5,760 nucleotides of DNA from Fusobacteriota bacterium. Its GTDB lineage: Bacteria > Fusobacteriota > Fusobacteriia > Bac17 > JAEWOZ01. The notes beneath the pieces were generated by a model. The model saw only the letters and a list, made by a program, of their open reading frames with translations, ran no database searches and was not told the DNA's origin. How positions within the stretch are numbered: the stretch's first letter is position 1; each line of letters opens with the position of its first letter. This document shows positions 1-5,760 of this stretch, piece by piece. The stretch spans positions 1 to 5,760 of the forward strand of contig JAEWOZ010000068.1 in the NCBI GenBank assembly GCA_023399505.1, in the 5' to 3' direction. Made by a program: the position numbers and the translations under genes.

Positions 1-1
1 A

Positions 2-448
2 TCCCCTTTAATGCACGCATCTAAAAACGGGCATAAAGAAGTTGTTGAACTATTATTAAACAATAGTAATAACGCGAATAATAAAGATTATTCTGGAAGA
101 ACAGCTTTAATTTATTTATGTAACGAGTTAAAGAACAAAAAAATGGAATATAAAGTAAAAGATAGATATTTAGAAACATCTTATCTACTCATAAAAGCTA
201 TGAAAGGAGACTATATAAGCTTATTTATAAATATAAATAAAAAATTAGATAATTATAAAACTACTAAAAATTCAATAAAAAAAATATTTAATAAGCTTGT
301 TCTTTCTAAATCAAAGTTACAATCAAGAAGTTACAAAAAAAATAGAATCAAAATAGCAAAGAACAGAATAAAAGACTACATTGATTTGTTGCATTACCTT
401 CAATTTCTTCCTCCTGAGATATTAATTAAAATTATAGAAAATATTTAA
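2..448 (+). CDS. Ankyrin-repeat protein with F-box/PRANC-like C-terminus (5' end missing)
   Basis: This is the 3' part of a gene that begins before the window. The frame is open from base 2, and its first visible residues, SPLMHASKNGHKEVVELLL, already lie inside an ankyrin repeat, so the ATG at 11 is an internal Met and not the start. Counting from that Met, one repeat covers about residues 1-25 and a second starts at about 29 (SGRTALIYL). A Lys-rich helical linker follows (about 75-120). The protein ends in FLPPEILIKIIENI (residues 132-145). Ankyrin repeats bind proteins. The LPPEIL..II pattern matches the first helix of an F-box, and the position at the extreme C-terminus recalls the truncated F-box (PRANC) of poxvirus and some intracellular-bacterial ankyrin proteins, which recruit host Skp1. 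A role as a host-directed effector is inference; the secretion signal, if any, lies upstream. Confidence 0.85.
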   Translation, partial: SPLMHASKNGHKEVVELLLNNSNNANNKDYSGRTALIYLCNELKNKKMEYKVKDRYLETSYLLIKAMKGDYISLFININKKLDNYKTTKNSIKKIFNKLVLSKSKLQSRSYKKNRIKIAKNRIKDYIDLLHYLQFLPPEILIKIIENI

Positions 449-456
449 TTTATTAA

Positions 457-492
457 AAAAGGGGATAATTTTATTTTATCTCTCTTTCTTTT
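457..492 (+). terminator. Likely intrinsic terminator of the first ankyrin gene
   Basis: AAAAGGGGATAA (457-468) can pair with TTATCTCTCTTT (476-487) across a 7-nt loop. The stem contains two G-T wobbles and one A-C mismatch, and a T-rich run follows. It starts nine bases after the stop codon, where a terminator is expected. The imperfect stem makes it weaker than the other two terminators here. Confidence 0.6.
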
Positions 493-868
493 TAAATTTT
501 TATATACATTTTATCAAAAAGTTTATTTTTAGAAGCTTAAAAGCAGATATCACACCTAATTATAAATAATATAATTAATGGTAAAATATCATATTAATGG
601 CTATATATTTAAAGTAATATTCCCCATTCGTATATATAATAAAGTTTTTTAAAATCTAGACTTTATAAGAACTTAATAAACAAAAATCAAAGTAAAAGAA
701 CTTAAAAGTTATATAGAAATTTTAAAAATTAATAATAAGTTATTTTTCACTAATTTATCAAAGATATAAATTTAAAAATCAAAATAAAGATGCAAAAAAC
801 TCTTCTCGCTAAAAGCATTTTAGATTTTAAAATTTTAGATCAAAAAGTATTAATCAAAGGAGATAAAA
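493..868. other. Intergenic stretch without a recognisable gene
   Basis: About 375 bases of extremely AT-rich sequence between the first ankyrin gene and the decayed one. All frames are broken by frequent stops. It must hold whatever promoter served the downstream gene, but I cannot pick out a convincing -35/-10 pair because the whole stretch is A/T. A small hairpin, CTAAAA-GCA-TTTTAG (809-823), and the adjacent palindrome ATTTTAAAAT (825-834) lie just upstream of the ribosome binding site at 856-862. No RNA gene was recognised. Confidence 0.5.
856..862 (+). promoter_or_regulatory. Ribosome binding site of the decayed ankyrin lipoprotein gene
   Basis: AAAGGAG, six bases before the ATG at 869. 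It fixes that ATG as the original start and shows that the gene was once translated. Confidence 0.7.
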
Positions 869-1627
869 ATGAAAAAAATATTGATAATAATTTTAATATT
901 TTCATGTACTAAAATTATTAATATAAATTTTAGAAATAAAGATATAGATAAAGATTTGATAATAGCTAAAAAAAATAATCGTTTAAACAAGGTTATATAA
1001 TTAATAGAAGCAGGAGCTAATATTAATTATATCGTAGATATAAAAAGTATTTTAGATTTAGCTTTAGATAATGAAAACTTTGGCATAATAAAAATACCAA
1101 TAGAAAAAGGTGTTGAAATAAGCAGAGAGAACGCAATAAGGATATATGATATATCTTTAGGTACTTTTTCTCATTTCAAATATAAAGTAATAGACTTAAT
1201 CAAAGACAAATTAGAAGAGGATCAACAGATAATAATAAATACTTTTTATTTTGATACTATACTTCTAACCTTGAAAAGATAGAAGAATCTAAAAAGAAAA
1301 ATGATATAAAGCCAGAAAAATATTCGACAGTACTGATACAAATGCTTAATGATAGCTTATGGTAGCAAGCTAAACATAGTTAAAATTTTAATCCAAAAAC
1401 ACAAAATTGATATAAATCATAAAAATAATAATGGTTGGGCAGCATTAATTCTGTCATCAGAAAAAGGAGATTTAGAAATAGTAAAATTATTAGTAGAGAA
1501 GGATGCTAATATTAACACAGAAGACAAGTATGGCTTAATGCCTTTAGTTATTGCAACAGCATGCGGAAGTGTAGAAGTAGTAAAATTATTAATAGAGATA
1601 GGTTTTAATATTAATCAAAAGATTTAA
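869..1627 (+). pseudogene. Decayed ankyrin-repeat lipoprotein gene (one stop, two frameshifts)
   Basis: The start at 869 follows a good Shine-Dalgarno site and gives MKKILIIILIFSC, a short signal peptide with a lipobox-like IFSC (Cys13). The frame stops at TAA 998-1000, yet resumes directly with the ankyrin pattern LIEAGANIN and stays open to TAG 1280-1282. Between about 1255 and 1347 the continuation is one frame over (NLEKIEESKKKNDIKPEKY, then STVLIQML), implying loss of one base (or gain of two). At about 1348 an extra base returns it to the original frame, which runs from 1349 to the TAA at 1625-1627 with about two and a half clear ankyrin repeats (GWAALILSSEKGDLEIVKLLV; YGLMPLVIATACGSVEVVKLL). 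Repaired, it would encode about 252 residues: a small ankyrin protein anchored in a membrane by lipid. The 92-residue 3' frame from 1349 has no ribosome binding site and is unlikely to be a gene. Sequencing error could explain the one-base shifts but less easily the TAA. Confidence 0.8.
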
Positions 1628-1653
1628 AATAACTATAAAAAAGTTATTTTTTT
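1626..1653 (+). terminator. Strong intrinsic terminator after the decayed ankyrin gene
   Basis: AAAATAACT (1626-1634) pairs perfectly with AGTTATTTT (1642-1650) around a 7-nt A-rich loop, and the 3' arm runs into an unbroken T tract (1647-1653). The stem begins inside the stop codon. Its survival fits recent decay of the gene, and it insulates the ATPase gene downstream from read-through. Confidence 0.85.
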
Positions 1654-1691
1654 ATAAAAACTTTGGACCTATTTAAAACAATTTCTAAATT

Positions 1692-1744
1692 ATATATTAG
1701 AAAGAGTAAAATTCTTTTGATCAAAGTAATCCTTTCTAATATAT
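1692..1744. repeat. 13-bp perfect inverted repeat enclosing a 10-bp palindrome
   Basis: ATATATTAGAAAG (1692-1704) is the exact reverse complement of CTTTCTAATATAT (1732-1744), separated by 27 bases. Inside that spacer sits the perfect palindrome TTTGATCAAA (1716-1725). The element lies 47 bases upstream of the ATPase start and just after the previous terminator. It has no T tract after the stem, so it is not an obvious terminator. It could be an operator or a structured leader. I found no second copy in the window. Confidence 0.75.
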
Positions 1745-1745
1745 G
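1717..1745 (+). promoter_or_regulatory. Possible promoter of the ATPase/nuclease gene
   Basis: TTGATC (1717-1722) as a -35 and TATATG (1740-1745) as a -10 are 17 bases apart. An alternative -10, TATGAT (1742-1747), has a 19-base spacer. The -35 would fall in the central palindrome and the -10 in the right arm of the inverted repeat, so a protein bound to the repeat would block it. In DNA this AT-rich, chance matches are common. Confidence 0.35.
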
Positions 1746-1775
1746 ATAAAATATTTTACTCATATATTTTAAGAG

Positions 1776-1781
1776 AGGAGG
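1776..1781 (+). promoter_or_regulatory. Ribosome binding site of the ATPase/nuclease gene
   Basis: A perfect AGGAGG nine bases before the ATG at 1791. A second in-frame ATG at 1797 would be 15 bases away, too far, so 1791 is preferred. Confidence 0.85.
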
Positions 1782-1790
1782 AAAGAGATT

Positions 1791-3461
1791 ATGAAAATGT
1801 CGATAACAATATCAAATTCGGATTTTAAAGATTATATAGAAAAGCAGTACTATTATGTAGATAAAACTTCTCTAATAGAAGAACTTTTTAGCAAAGGAGA
1901 CCAAGTAATACTTTTACCGAGACCAAGAAGGTTTGGTAAAACTCTTAATCTTTCAATGTTAAAATACTACTTTGACATAAGTGAAGATAACAGAGATTTA
2001 TTTAAAGGATTAAAAATAGAAAAAAGTAATATATTTGAGAAGCATCTTAATAAATATCCTACTATATTTCTAACATTTAAAGAAATTGAAGGAAATTCTT
2101 GGAAAGATATATATGGTTTAATTAAACTAACCATATCTAATTTATATAAAGAGTATAAGTACTTGCTAAAGAGCGATAAACTAGACAATTACGATAAAGA
2201 TATAATAAACAAGATAATAAATGGAGAAGCAGAATCTCAATATTATAAAATTAGTTTAAAGATTTTATCTGAGTATTTATTTAAGCATCATGGAAAAGAG
2301 TCAGTAATACTATTAGATGAATATGACACTCCAATTAACAGTTTTTATAGTAAAGAGATATATGAAAATATAATGAGCTTTATGAAAGTGTTTATAGGAA
2401 GTACATTTAAAGGGAATAAATATTTATATAAAGGAGTAATAACAGGAATACTAAGAATAGCTAAAGAATCTATGTTCTCGGGGGCTAACAATATTGTAGT
2501 TAGAACAATATTAGACAACGATTTTAGTGATAAGTTTGGTTTCAATGAAGAAGAAGTATCAGAAACTTTCAAGTATTATGACATAAAAGATAAAATAGAA
2601 CAGGTAAAAGAATGGTACAATGGCTATACATTCGGCAATAATAACAATATATACAATCCTTTCTCCATTATTAATTATATTCAAAAAAGAACTTTAGATG
2701 CATATTGGTTGAATTCAGGAAGCAGCCTATTAATAGAAAAATTAATCCTTAACTCAGATAGAGATGTAAAAGATAAATTAGAAGAGCTAATAAAAGGAAA
2801 TAGGATAGAGGAAGACATAGAAGAAAATATAATTTTCAGTGAATTAAATGAACCCAAGTATTTATGGAGCCTACTATTATTTAGCGGGTATCTTAAAGCA
2901 CTAGAAGGAGATTTGGGCAAATATATTTTATCTATTCCTAATAAAGAGATTAAAAAGTTATATAATAAAATAATGGAGAAATATTTTAATAGTTTAACAC
3001 CCAGCATAGTCAATTTTATGAATAAGATAGCTAAAGCTGTTTTAAATGATGACATAGATAGTTTTAGAAAAGAGCTTCAAGATTTACTGTTATCGAATAT
3101 AAGCTCTTATGACATATCTAAAGATATAGAGGAAGTATATCATATAATCACTCTATTTTCATTATTAAAATTAGAGCATAAAAACGAGTATGAAGTTAAA
3201 TCTAATATTGAGTCGGGAGATGGCAGATATGATATAGCTGTTATTCCTAGGGATATTAATAAGATAGGATATATAATAGAATTAAAAGTAGCTAAAGATG
3301 AGAAATATTTAACAAGAAAGTCAGAAGAGGCTATAAAACAGATAGAGAAGAATAAATATCATATAGAATTAGTTAAAAAGGGAATTAAAAACATTAAATT
3401 ATTGGGAGTTGCCTTTCAAGCCAAAAAAGTTTTTATAATTGAAAAAGATTTAGACATTTAA
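1791..3461 (+). CDS. AAA-ATPase_like / PD-(D/E)XK nuclease (DUF1703 family) protein
   Basis: Complete 556-residue protein, a normal length for the family. The N-terminal part matches the AAA-ATPase_like domain: YYVDKTSLIEEL (21-32), a family-type Walker A LPRPRRFGKTL (42-52, Lys50), Walker B VILLDEYDTP (172-181) with catalytic-type Asp-Glu 176-177, a GVITGILRIAKESMFSG block (215-231), and WYNGYTFG (275-282) leading to YNPFSI (288-293) and YWLNSGSS (305-312). The C-terminal part is a PD-(D/E)XK nuclease-fold domain (DUF1703/PDDEXK_9): GRYD with Asp481, IIELKV with Glu497 and Lys499, and Gln517 in AIKQIEK. All expected catalytic residues are present, so it is probably an active cytoplasmic ATPase coupled to a nuclease domain. 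The biological role of the family is not established; copies are often numerous and accessory, and a defence or mobile function is only a guess. It stands alone, with terminators on both sides and an inverted repeat in its leader. Confidence 0.93.
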   Translation: MKMSITISNSDFKDYIEKQYYYVDKTSLIEELFSKGDQVILLPRPRRFGKTLNLSMLKYYFDISEDNRDLFKGLKIEKSNIFEKHLNKYPTIFLTFKEIEGNSWKDIYGLIKLTISNLYKEYKYLLKSDKLDNYDKDIINKIINGEAESQYYKISLKILSEYLFKHHGKESVILLDEYDTPINSFYSKEIYENIMSFMKVFIGSTFKGNKYLYKGVITGILRIAKESMFSGANNIVVRTILDNDFSDKFGFNEEEVSETFKYYDIKDKIEQVKEWYNGYTFGNNNNIYNPFSIINYIQKRTLDAYWLNSGSSLLIEKLILNSDRDVKDKLEELIKGNRIEEDIEENIIFSELNEPKYLWSLLLFSGYLKALEGDLGKYILSIPNKEIKKLYNKIMEKYFNSLTPSIVNFMNKIAKAVLNDDIDSFRKELQDLLLSNISSYDISKDIEEVYHIITLFSLLKLEHKNEYEVKSNIESGDGRYDIAVIPRDINKIGYIIELKVAKDEKYLTRKSEEAIKQIEKNKYHIELVKKGIKNIKLLGVAFQAKKVFIIEKDLDI

Positions 3462-3493
3462 ATAGTAATAAAGGATGAGATTAATGAGTAAGC

Positions 3494-3525
3494 AAAAGAG
3501 AAGTTGTTGGATAACTTCTCTTTTT
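3494..3525. terminator. Bidirectional terminator between convergent genes
   Basis: AAAAGAGAAGTT (3494-3505) and AACTTCTCTTTT (3513-3524) form a perfect 12-bp stem with a 7-nt loop. On the plus strand the 3' arm ends in five Ts, 33 bases after the ATPase stop. On the minus strand the same hairpin begins at the last base of the YggT stop codon and ends in TTTT, so one element serves both genes. Confidence 0.9.
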
Positions 3526-3775
3526 ATATATTTCTTATTAAAAAATTAATTATCAATAATGTAACTAGAGATGATAAATTAAATGGTCCTATGATTATTC
3601 TTTTTGTTAAAAGTTTAAAAGGAGTTAGTATTTCGTGAATTAAAATGTAAAAATCGCTTTTATAAAAGTTTGTTATCATAAAATAAGATAAAAATATATC
3701 AAGCCATATAAATATTTTTACAATTGAAAGCATATTTTTAAATAGAATTAAAAGCATATATAATATATTATTCAT
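3524..3775 (-). CDS. YggT-family small membrane protein
   Basis: An 83-residue protein, about the usual length for the YggT (YlmG/CCB3) family. An N-terminal hydrophobic stretch (about 3-35) is followed by the diagnostic C-terminal block: LTPFKLLTKR (50-59), then GPFNLSSLVTLLIINFL (63-79), i.e. the family's 'TEP...P.R...P..G..DLSPLV..L' pattern with substitutions, ending in a second membrane helix. It is predicted to lie in the inner membrane. Family members are tied to membrane or cell-division gene clusters in other bacteria, but their biochemical role is not firmly known. The frame can be extended to an ATG at 3802, but the ATG at 3775 has AGGAG five bases upstream while 3802 has no such site and lies within 7 bases of the likely -10, so 3775 is the start. 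It is transcribed alone, convergent with the ATPase gene and sharing its terminator. Confidence 0.8.
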   Translation of the reverse strand: MNNILYMLLILFKNMLSIVKIFIWLDIFLSYFMITNFYKSDFYILIHEILTPFKLLTKRIIIGPFNLSSLVTLLIINFLIRNI

Positions 3776-3780
3776 AATAG

Positions 3781-3785
3781 CTCCT
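3781..3785 (-). promoter_or_regulatory. Ribosome binding site of the YggT gene (decides the start)
   Basis: The plus-strand CTCCT reads AGGAG on the minus strand and sits five bases before the ATG at 3775. It argues against the longer 92-residue reading that begins at 3802. Confidence 0.8.
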
Positions 3786-3790
3786 AGTTG

Positions 3791-3802
3791 TTGTTTAAAC
3801 AA
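3791..3802. repeat. 12-bp perfect palindrome over the predicted YggT transcription start
   Basis: TTGTTTAAACAA is its own reverse complement. It lies between the likely -10 (3804-3809) and the ribosome binding site, where transcription would begin. That is a suitable place for an operator, but no regulator is visible nearby and an AT-rich palindrome can arise by chance. Confidence 0.55.
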
Positions 3803-3803
3803 T

Positions 3804-3809
3804 ATTATA
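3804..3809 (-). promoter_or_regulatory. Likely -10 box of the YggT gene
   Basis: The minus strand reads TATAAT, a perfect consensus -10, 28 bases upstream of the ATG at 3775. The best -35 candidate, TTAACA (3830-3835), is 20 bases away, longer than usual. Confidence 0.5.
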
Positions 3810-4076
3810 TCATTTATATTAAAAATTAATGTTAAAAAATTAAATCAAATATCATTACTTGATCTTTAATTGAAATTACTAAATTTTACAAGTGTTATAT
3901 TATATGTTAGCCTTATTATGATAAGTAATTAAATATTATTTAAATTTAAAATTAGTAATATAAATTGTAAGCTATAATTATAAATTTTTCTAAATACACA
4001 AAGAGAAGATTTGTATTCATAGAATATAGAATATGAAGAAATTTTAATTTTAAATTAGAGAGATTTAAAAAATTAT
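3810..4076. other. Divergent intergenic region upstream of the long ankyrin lipoprotein gene
   Basis: About 270 bases between the YggT promoter and the next gene's ribosome binding site, with no open frame worth calling on either strand. It contains a short hairpin, CTTAT-TATG-ATAAG (3912-3925), and a TATAAT at 3973-3978 that could be the -10 of the ankyrin gene. No good -35 stands at the right distance, and that placement would leave a leader of about 105 bases. I saw no riboswitch-like conserved elements. Confidence 0.45.
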
Positions 4077-4087
4077 AAGGGGGTGAT
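4076..4087 (+). promoter_or_regulatory. Extended Shine-Dalgarno site of the long ankyrin lipoprotein gene
   Basis: TAAGGGGGTGAT matches the full anti-Shine-Dalgarno complement TAAGGAGGTGAT at 11 of 12 positions, just before the ATG at 4091. It fixes that start and suggests efficient translation. Confidence 0.8.
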
Positions 4088-4090
4088 TAA

Positions 4091-5760
4091 ATGTTATTTT
4101 TCTTAAAACTGTTTTTGATACTAGTAATTGGATGTTTCAAAAATTCTAAAGAAATTAAACACAATTTAAAAGGCAATGACGATATAATAAAAATTTTTCA
4201 AAATGACGTAGAAGTTTTAATAAATTTCTTAGAAAATTTGAAAGAGAGAGATGAAATAAATAATTTAGACAATTATGGTATGTCTCTTATTCATTATTGT
4301 ATTTTATATGGAGATTTAGAAAAATTAGAAATTTTATTAGAGAAAGGAGCAGATTTAAACCTAAAAACTTCTAATGGTAAAAATGTACTGTTACTTTGTT
4401 TGGAAAGAAAGGATTTAAATTCTGAAAAAAATGTACCCAATACTCCTAAAGATTCATTTTTAAATAGAAGAATTCTAAGTAATATAAAACGTGAATTTGC
4501 ACATCATTTAATTTTCAAAAAAAATTTTAATGTTAATTTTTCATATAATAACTTAACATTTGAACAATACATAAATAGATGTTATCAAATAAGTTTAAAA
4601 CTAAAAGAGAAGTCTAGCGAAGCTTTACATGATGTATATTTTTATGAAGATATCTTAAGGTTTTTAGAAAAAAGACGAAAAAATGATTCCTTAAATGTTT
4701 ACGATAAATCTATAACTGAACCTTTACTTTCATCCTTACTCAATAATGATTTAGAAAACCTCAAAATTTATCTTAATGAATTCAATAAAGAAGAAGTCAA
4801 AAATATATATATTGATGGTAAGAATTTACTTCAAATAGCCATAGCAGGTAACTTTGTTGAAATAGCTAAATTTTTAATACCTTATTTTAACTTAAATGAG
4901 GTTCAAATAAATGAAATTCAATTTTCACATAGTGCAGCTTATTTTTTAAGACAAGAAATTTTAGTTGAACTTTTAAAAGCAGGTGCAGATCCAAACATGT
5001 TAGATTTTGGAAATGGCACTCCACTTTTTAATCTATGTAGCTATCATTCAGAGCATTTGAAAGATAACGAAAGAAAAGTTATAGTTGTAGATAACTTATA
5101 TTTTATACCATTTGATTCTAATTTGTTTGAAGAGATATTGGATATATTAATAAAATATGGAGCTGATATAAATAAGGTTATTTCAAGTAAATTCAGTTGT
5201 TTAAGTTTAGCAATTTTAAATAATAATTTAAAACTAGTTGAAATATTATTAAATAGAGGTGCTGAAACTAACTTGAATAAGCTCTGTATGAAAAACAAAA
5301 ATATTAAGAATTTAGATATTGAAGATCCACTAATAGTTTCAATAAAAATAAATAATGTTGAGATAACTGAAATGTTAATGAAGAGAGGAGCTGACACCTC
5401 TTCATTTGAATTTTACAATACATTATATTCTATTAGTCCAAGATCTAAAATGTTTGAAGTTATTTTATCTAATTTAAAAAAATTAACAATTTATCCCTCA
5501 ATTGTAGAAAAGAAAGGAAATTTATTATTCAATACTTTACATTATTTTACCCTTCATAGTAATGAAAAAATTAATATAAATATAATAGAAAAATTAATAA
5601 AAGATTTCAAAGAAGATGTTAATTATATGGATAAAAATTTTACTCATCGTAGTTGCCTTCATGCTGCTATTCAAATTGAATCTCCTGAATTAGTTGAGCT
5701 GCTATTGAAAAATGGAGCAAAACCTAATATAAAGAATGCATCTTTCCAACCTTTATCGAG
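4091..5760 (+). CDS. Long ankyrin-repeat lipoprotein (3' end beyond the window)
   Basis: An uninterrupted frame of 556 codons that runs off the window edge. The start is fixed by an almost perfect Shine-Dalgarno site. The N-terminus, MLFFLKLFLILVIGCFKNSK, is a short signal peptide with lipobox VIGC, so Cys15 is the likely lipid-modified residue and the protein would be anchored in a membrane facing the periplasm or outside. The signal is short and has only one Lys before the hydrophobic core, so this call is not certain. Ankyrin-type units are spread along the chain at about residues 62-90 (LIHYCILYGDLEKLEILLEKGADLN), 244-268, 278-302 (LVELLKAGADPN), 310-361 (ILIKYGADIN), 369-394 (VEILLNRGAETN), 411-436 (EMLMKRGADT) and 519-547 (LHAAIQIESPELVELLLKNGAKPN). 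Several are split by insertions. The stretch from about 110 to 205 does not look like repeats. It is a binding scaffold; the partner is unknown. Confidence 0.88.
   Translation, partial: MLFFLKLFLILVIGCFKNSKEIKHNLKGNDDIIKIFQNDVEVLINFLENLKERDEINNLDNYGMSLIHYCILYGDLEKLEILLEKGADLNLKTSNGKNVLLLCLERKDLNSEKNVPNTPKDSFLNRRILSNIKREFAHHLIFKKNFNVNFSYNNLTFEQYINRCYQISLKLKEKSSEALHDVYFYEDILRFLEKRRKNDSLNVYDKSITEPLLSSLLNNDLENLKIYLNEFNKEEVKNIYIDGKNLLQIAIAGNFVEIAKFLIPYFNLNEVQINEIQFSHSAAYFLRQEILVELLKAGADPNMLDFGNGTPLFNLCSYHSEHLKDNERKVIVVDNLYFIPFDSNLFEEILDILIKYGADINKVISSKFSCLSLAILNNNLKLVEILLNRGAETNLNKLCMKNKNIKNLDIEDPLIVSIKINNVEITEMLMKRGADTSSFEFYNTLYSISPRSKMFEVILSNLKKLTIYPSIVEKKGNLLFNTLHYFTLHSNEKININIIEKLIKDFKEDVNYMDKNFTHRSCLHAAIQIESPELVELLLKNGAKPNIKNASFQPLS

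Noticed and set aside
531..570. A possible ankyrin remnant (SLKADITPNYK) in the first intergenic region
   Set aside because: Only about eleven residues vaguely resemble a repeat end, with stops close by in all frames; too short to separate from chance.
790..912. A 40-residue frame (MQKTLLAKSILDF...) upstream of the pseudogene
   Set aside because: No ribosome binding site, low-complexity composition, and it runs over the ribosome binding site and start of the lipoprotein gene in another frame.
1349..1627. A stand-alone 92-residue ankyrin gene starting at the ATG at 1349
   Set aside because: There is no ribosome binding site before 1349, the first repeat starts mid-unit, and the same frame leads back to the lipoprotein start at 869 through the lesions. 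It is the 3' piece of the pseudogene.
869..1627. Programmed stop read-through or frameshifting in the decayed ankyrin gene, or an alternative genetic code
   Set aside because: Stops of all three kinds occur across it, no slippery heptamer with a downstream structure was seen at the shift points, and other genes here read normally under the standard bacterial code. Decay or sequence error is simpler.
1967..3055. Minus-strand open frames at 1967-2188, 2345-2572 and 2681-3055
   Set aside because: They lie wholly inside the well-supported ATPase/nuclease gene, lack ribosome binding sites and resemble no family; they are antisense shadows.
3484..3549. A 21-residue frame (MSKQKRSCW...) after the ATPase gene, with AAGGATG upstream
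   Set aside because: It is encoded across the terminator hairpin, so a transcript would normally end inside it; it is better explained by the hairpin alone.
5044..5397. Minus-strand open frame of 117 residues
   Set aside because: It is the antisense of ankyrin repeats in the long lipoprotein gene. Its repeated SAPLF/SAPYF segments are simply GAD-type repeat codons read backwards.
1..5760. CRISPR array, transposase, tRNA or rRNA, toxin-antitoxin pair
   Set aside because: No regularly spaced repeats, transposase motifs, cloverleaf-like GC-richer segments or small paired frames were found on either strand.

Overview
This is a very AT-rich window (roughly a quarter G+C by eye) from a bacterium. 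Evidence for a bacterial origin is strong Shine-Dalgarno sites, short intrinsic terminators, lipoprotein-type signal sequences and a YggT-family gene. The standard bacterial code fits: TGG is used for Trp, and no long frame contains an internal TGA. The gene content is ankyrin-repeat proteins, a DUF1703-type ATPase/nuclease and an F-box-like C-terminus. This recalls low-GC host-associated lineages such as Dependentiae (Babela-like amoeba parasites), Fusobacteriota or Brachyspira. The F-box-like tail favours a bacterium living in a eukaryotic cell, but the window alone cannot settle the taxon.

Layout: (1) 1-448 is the 3' end of an ankyrin-repeat gene whose last residues form an F-box/PRANC-like LPPEI motif, closed by a terminator. 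(2) 449-868 has no convincing gene. (3) 869-1627 is a decayed ankyrin lipoprotein gene with one in-frame stop and two opposite frameshifts, closed by a strong terminator. (4) 1654-1790 is a leader with a 13-bp inverted repeat enclosing a 10-bp palindrome. (5) 1791-3461 is an intact 556-aa AAA-ATPase_like plus PD-(D/E)XK nuclease protein. (6) 3494-3524 is a 12-bp hairpin serving as a shared terminator for the ATPase gene and for a convergent minus-strand YggT gene (3524-3775). (7) 3803-4090 is a divergent intergenic region with promoter signals. (8) From 4091 to the end is a long ankyrin lipoprotein, open at the window edge.

The genes do not form an operon. Each is bounded by its own terminator or is on the opposite strand. 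The common theme is ankyrin proteins: one probable host-directed effector, one membrane-anchored protein, and one dead relative of the latter type. Together with a probably mobile or accessory ATPase/nuclease gene this looks like an accessory, fast-evolving region. I see no CRISPR array, transposase, tRNA or rRNA.
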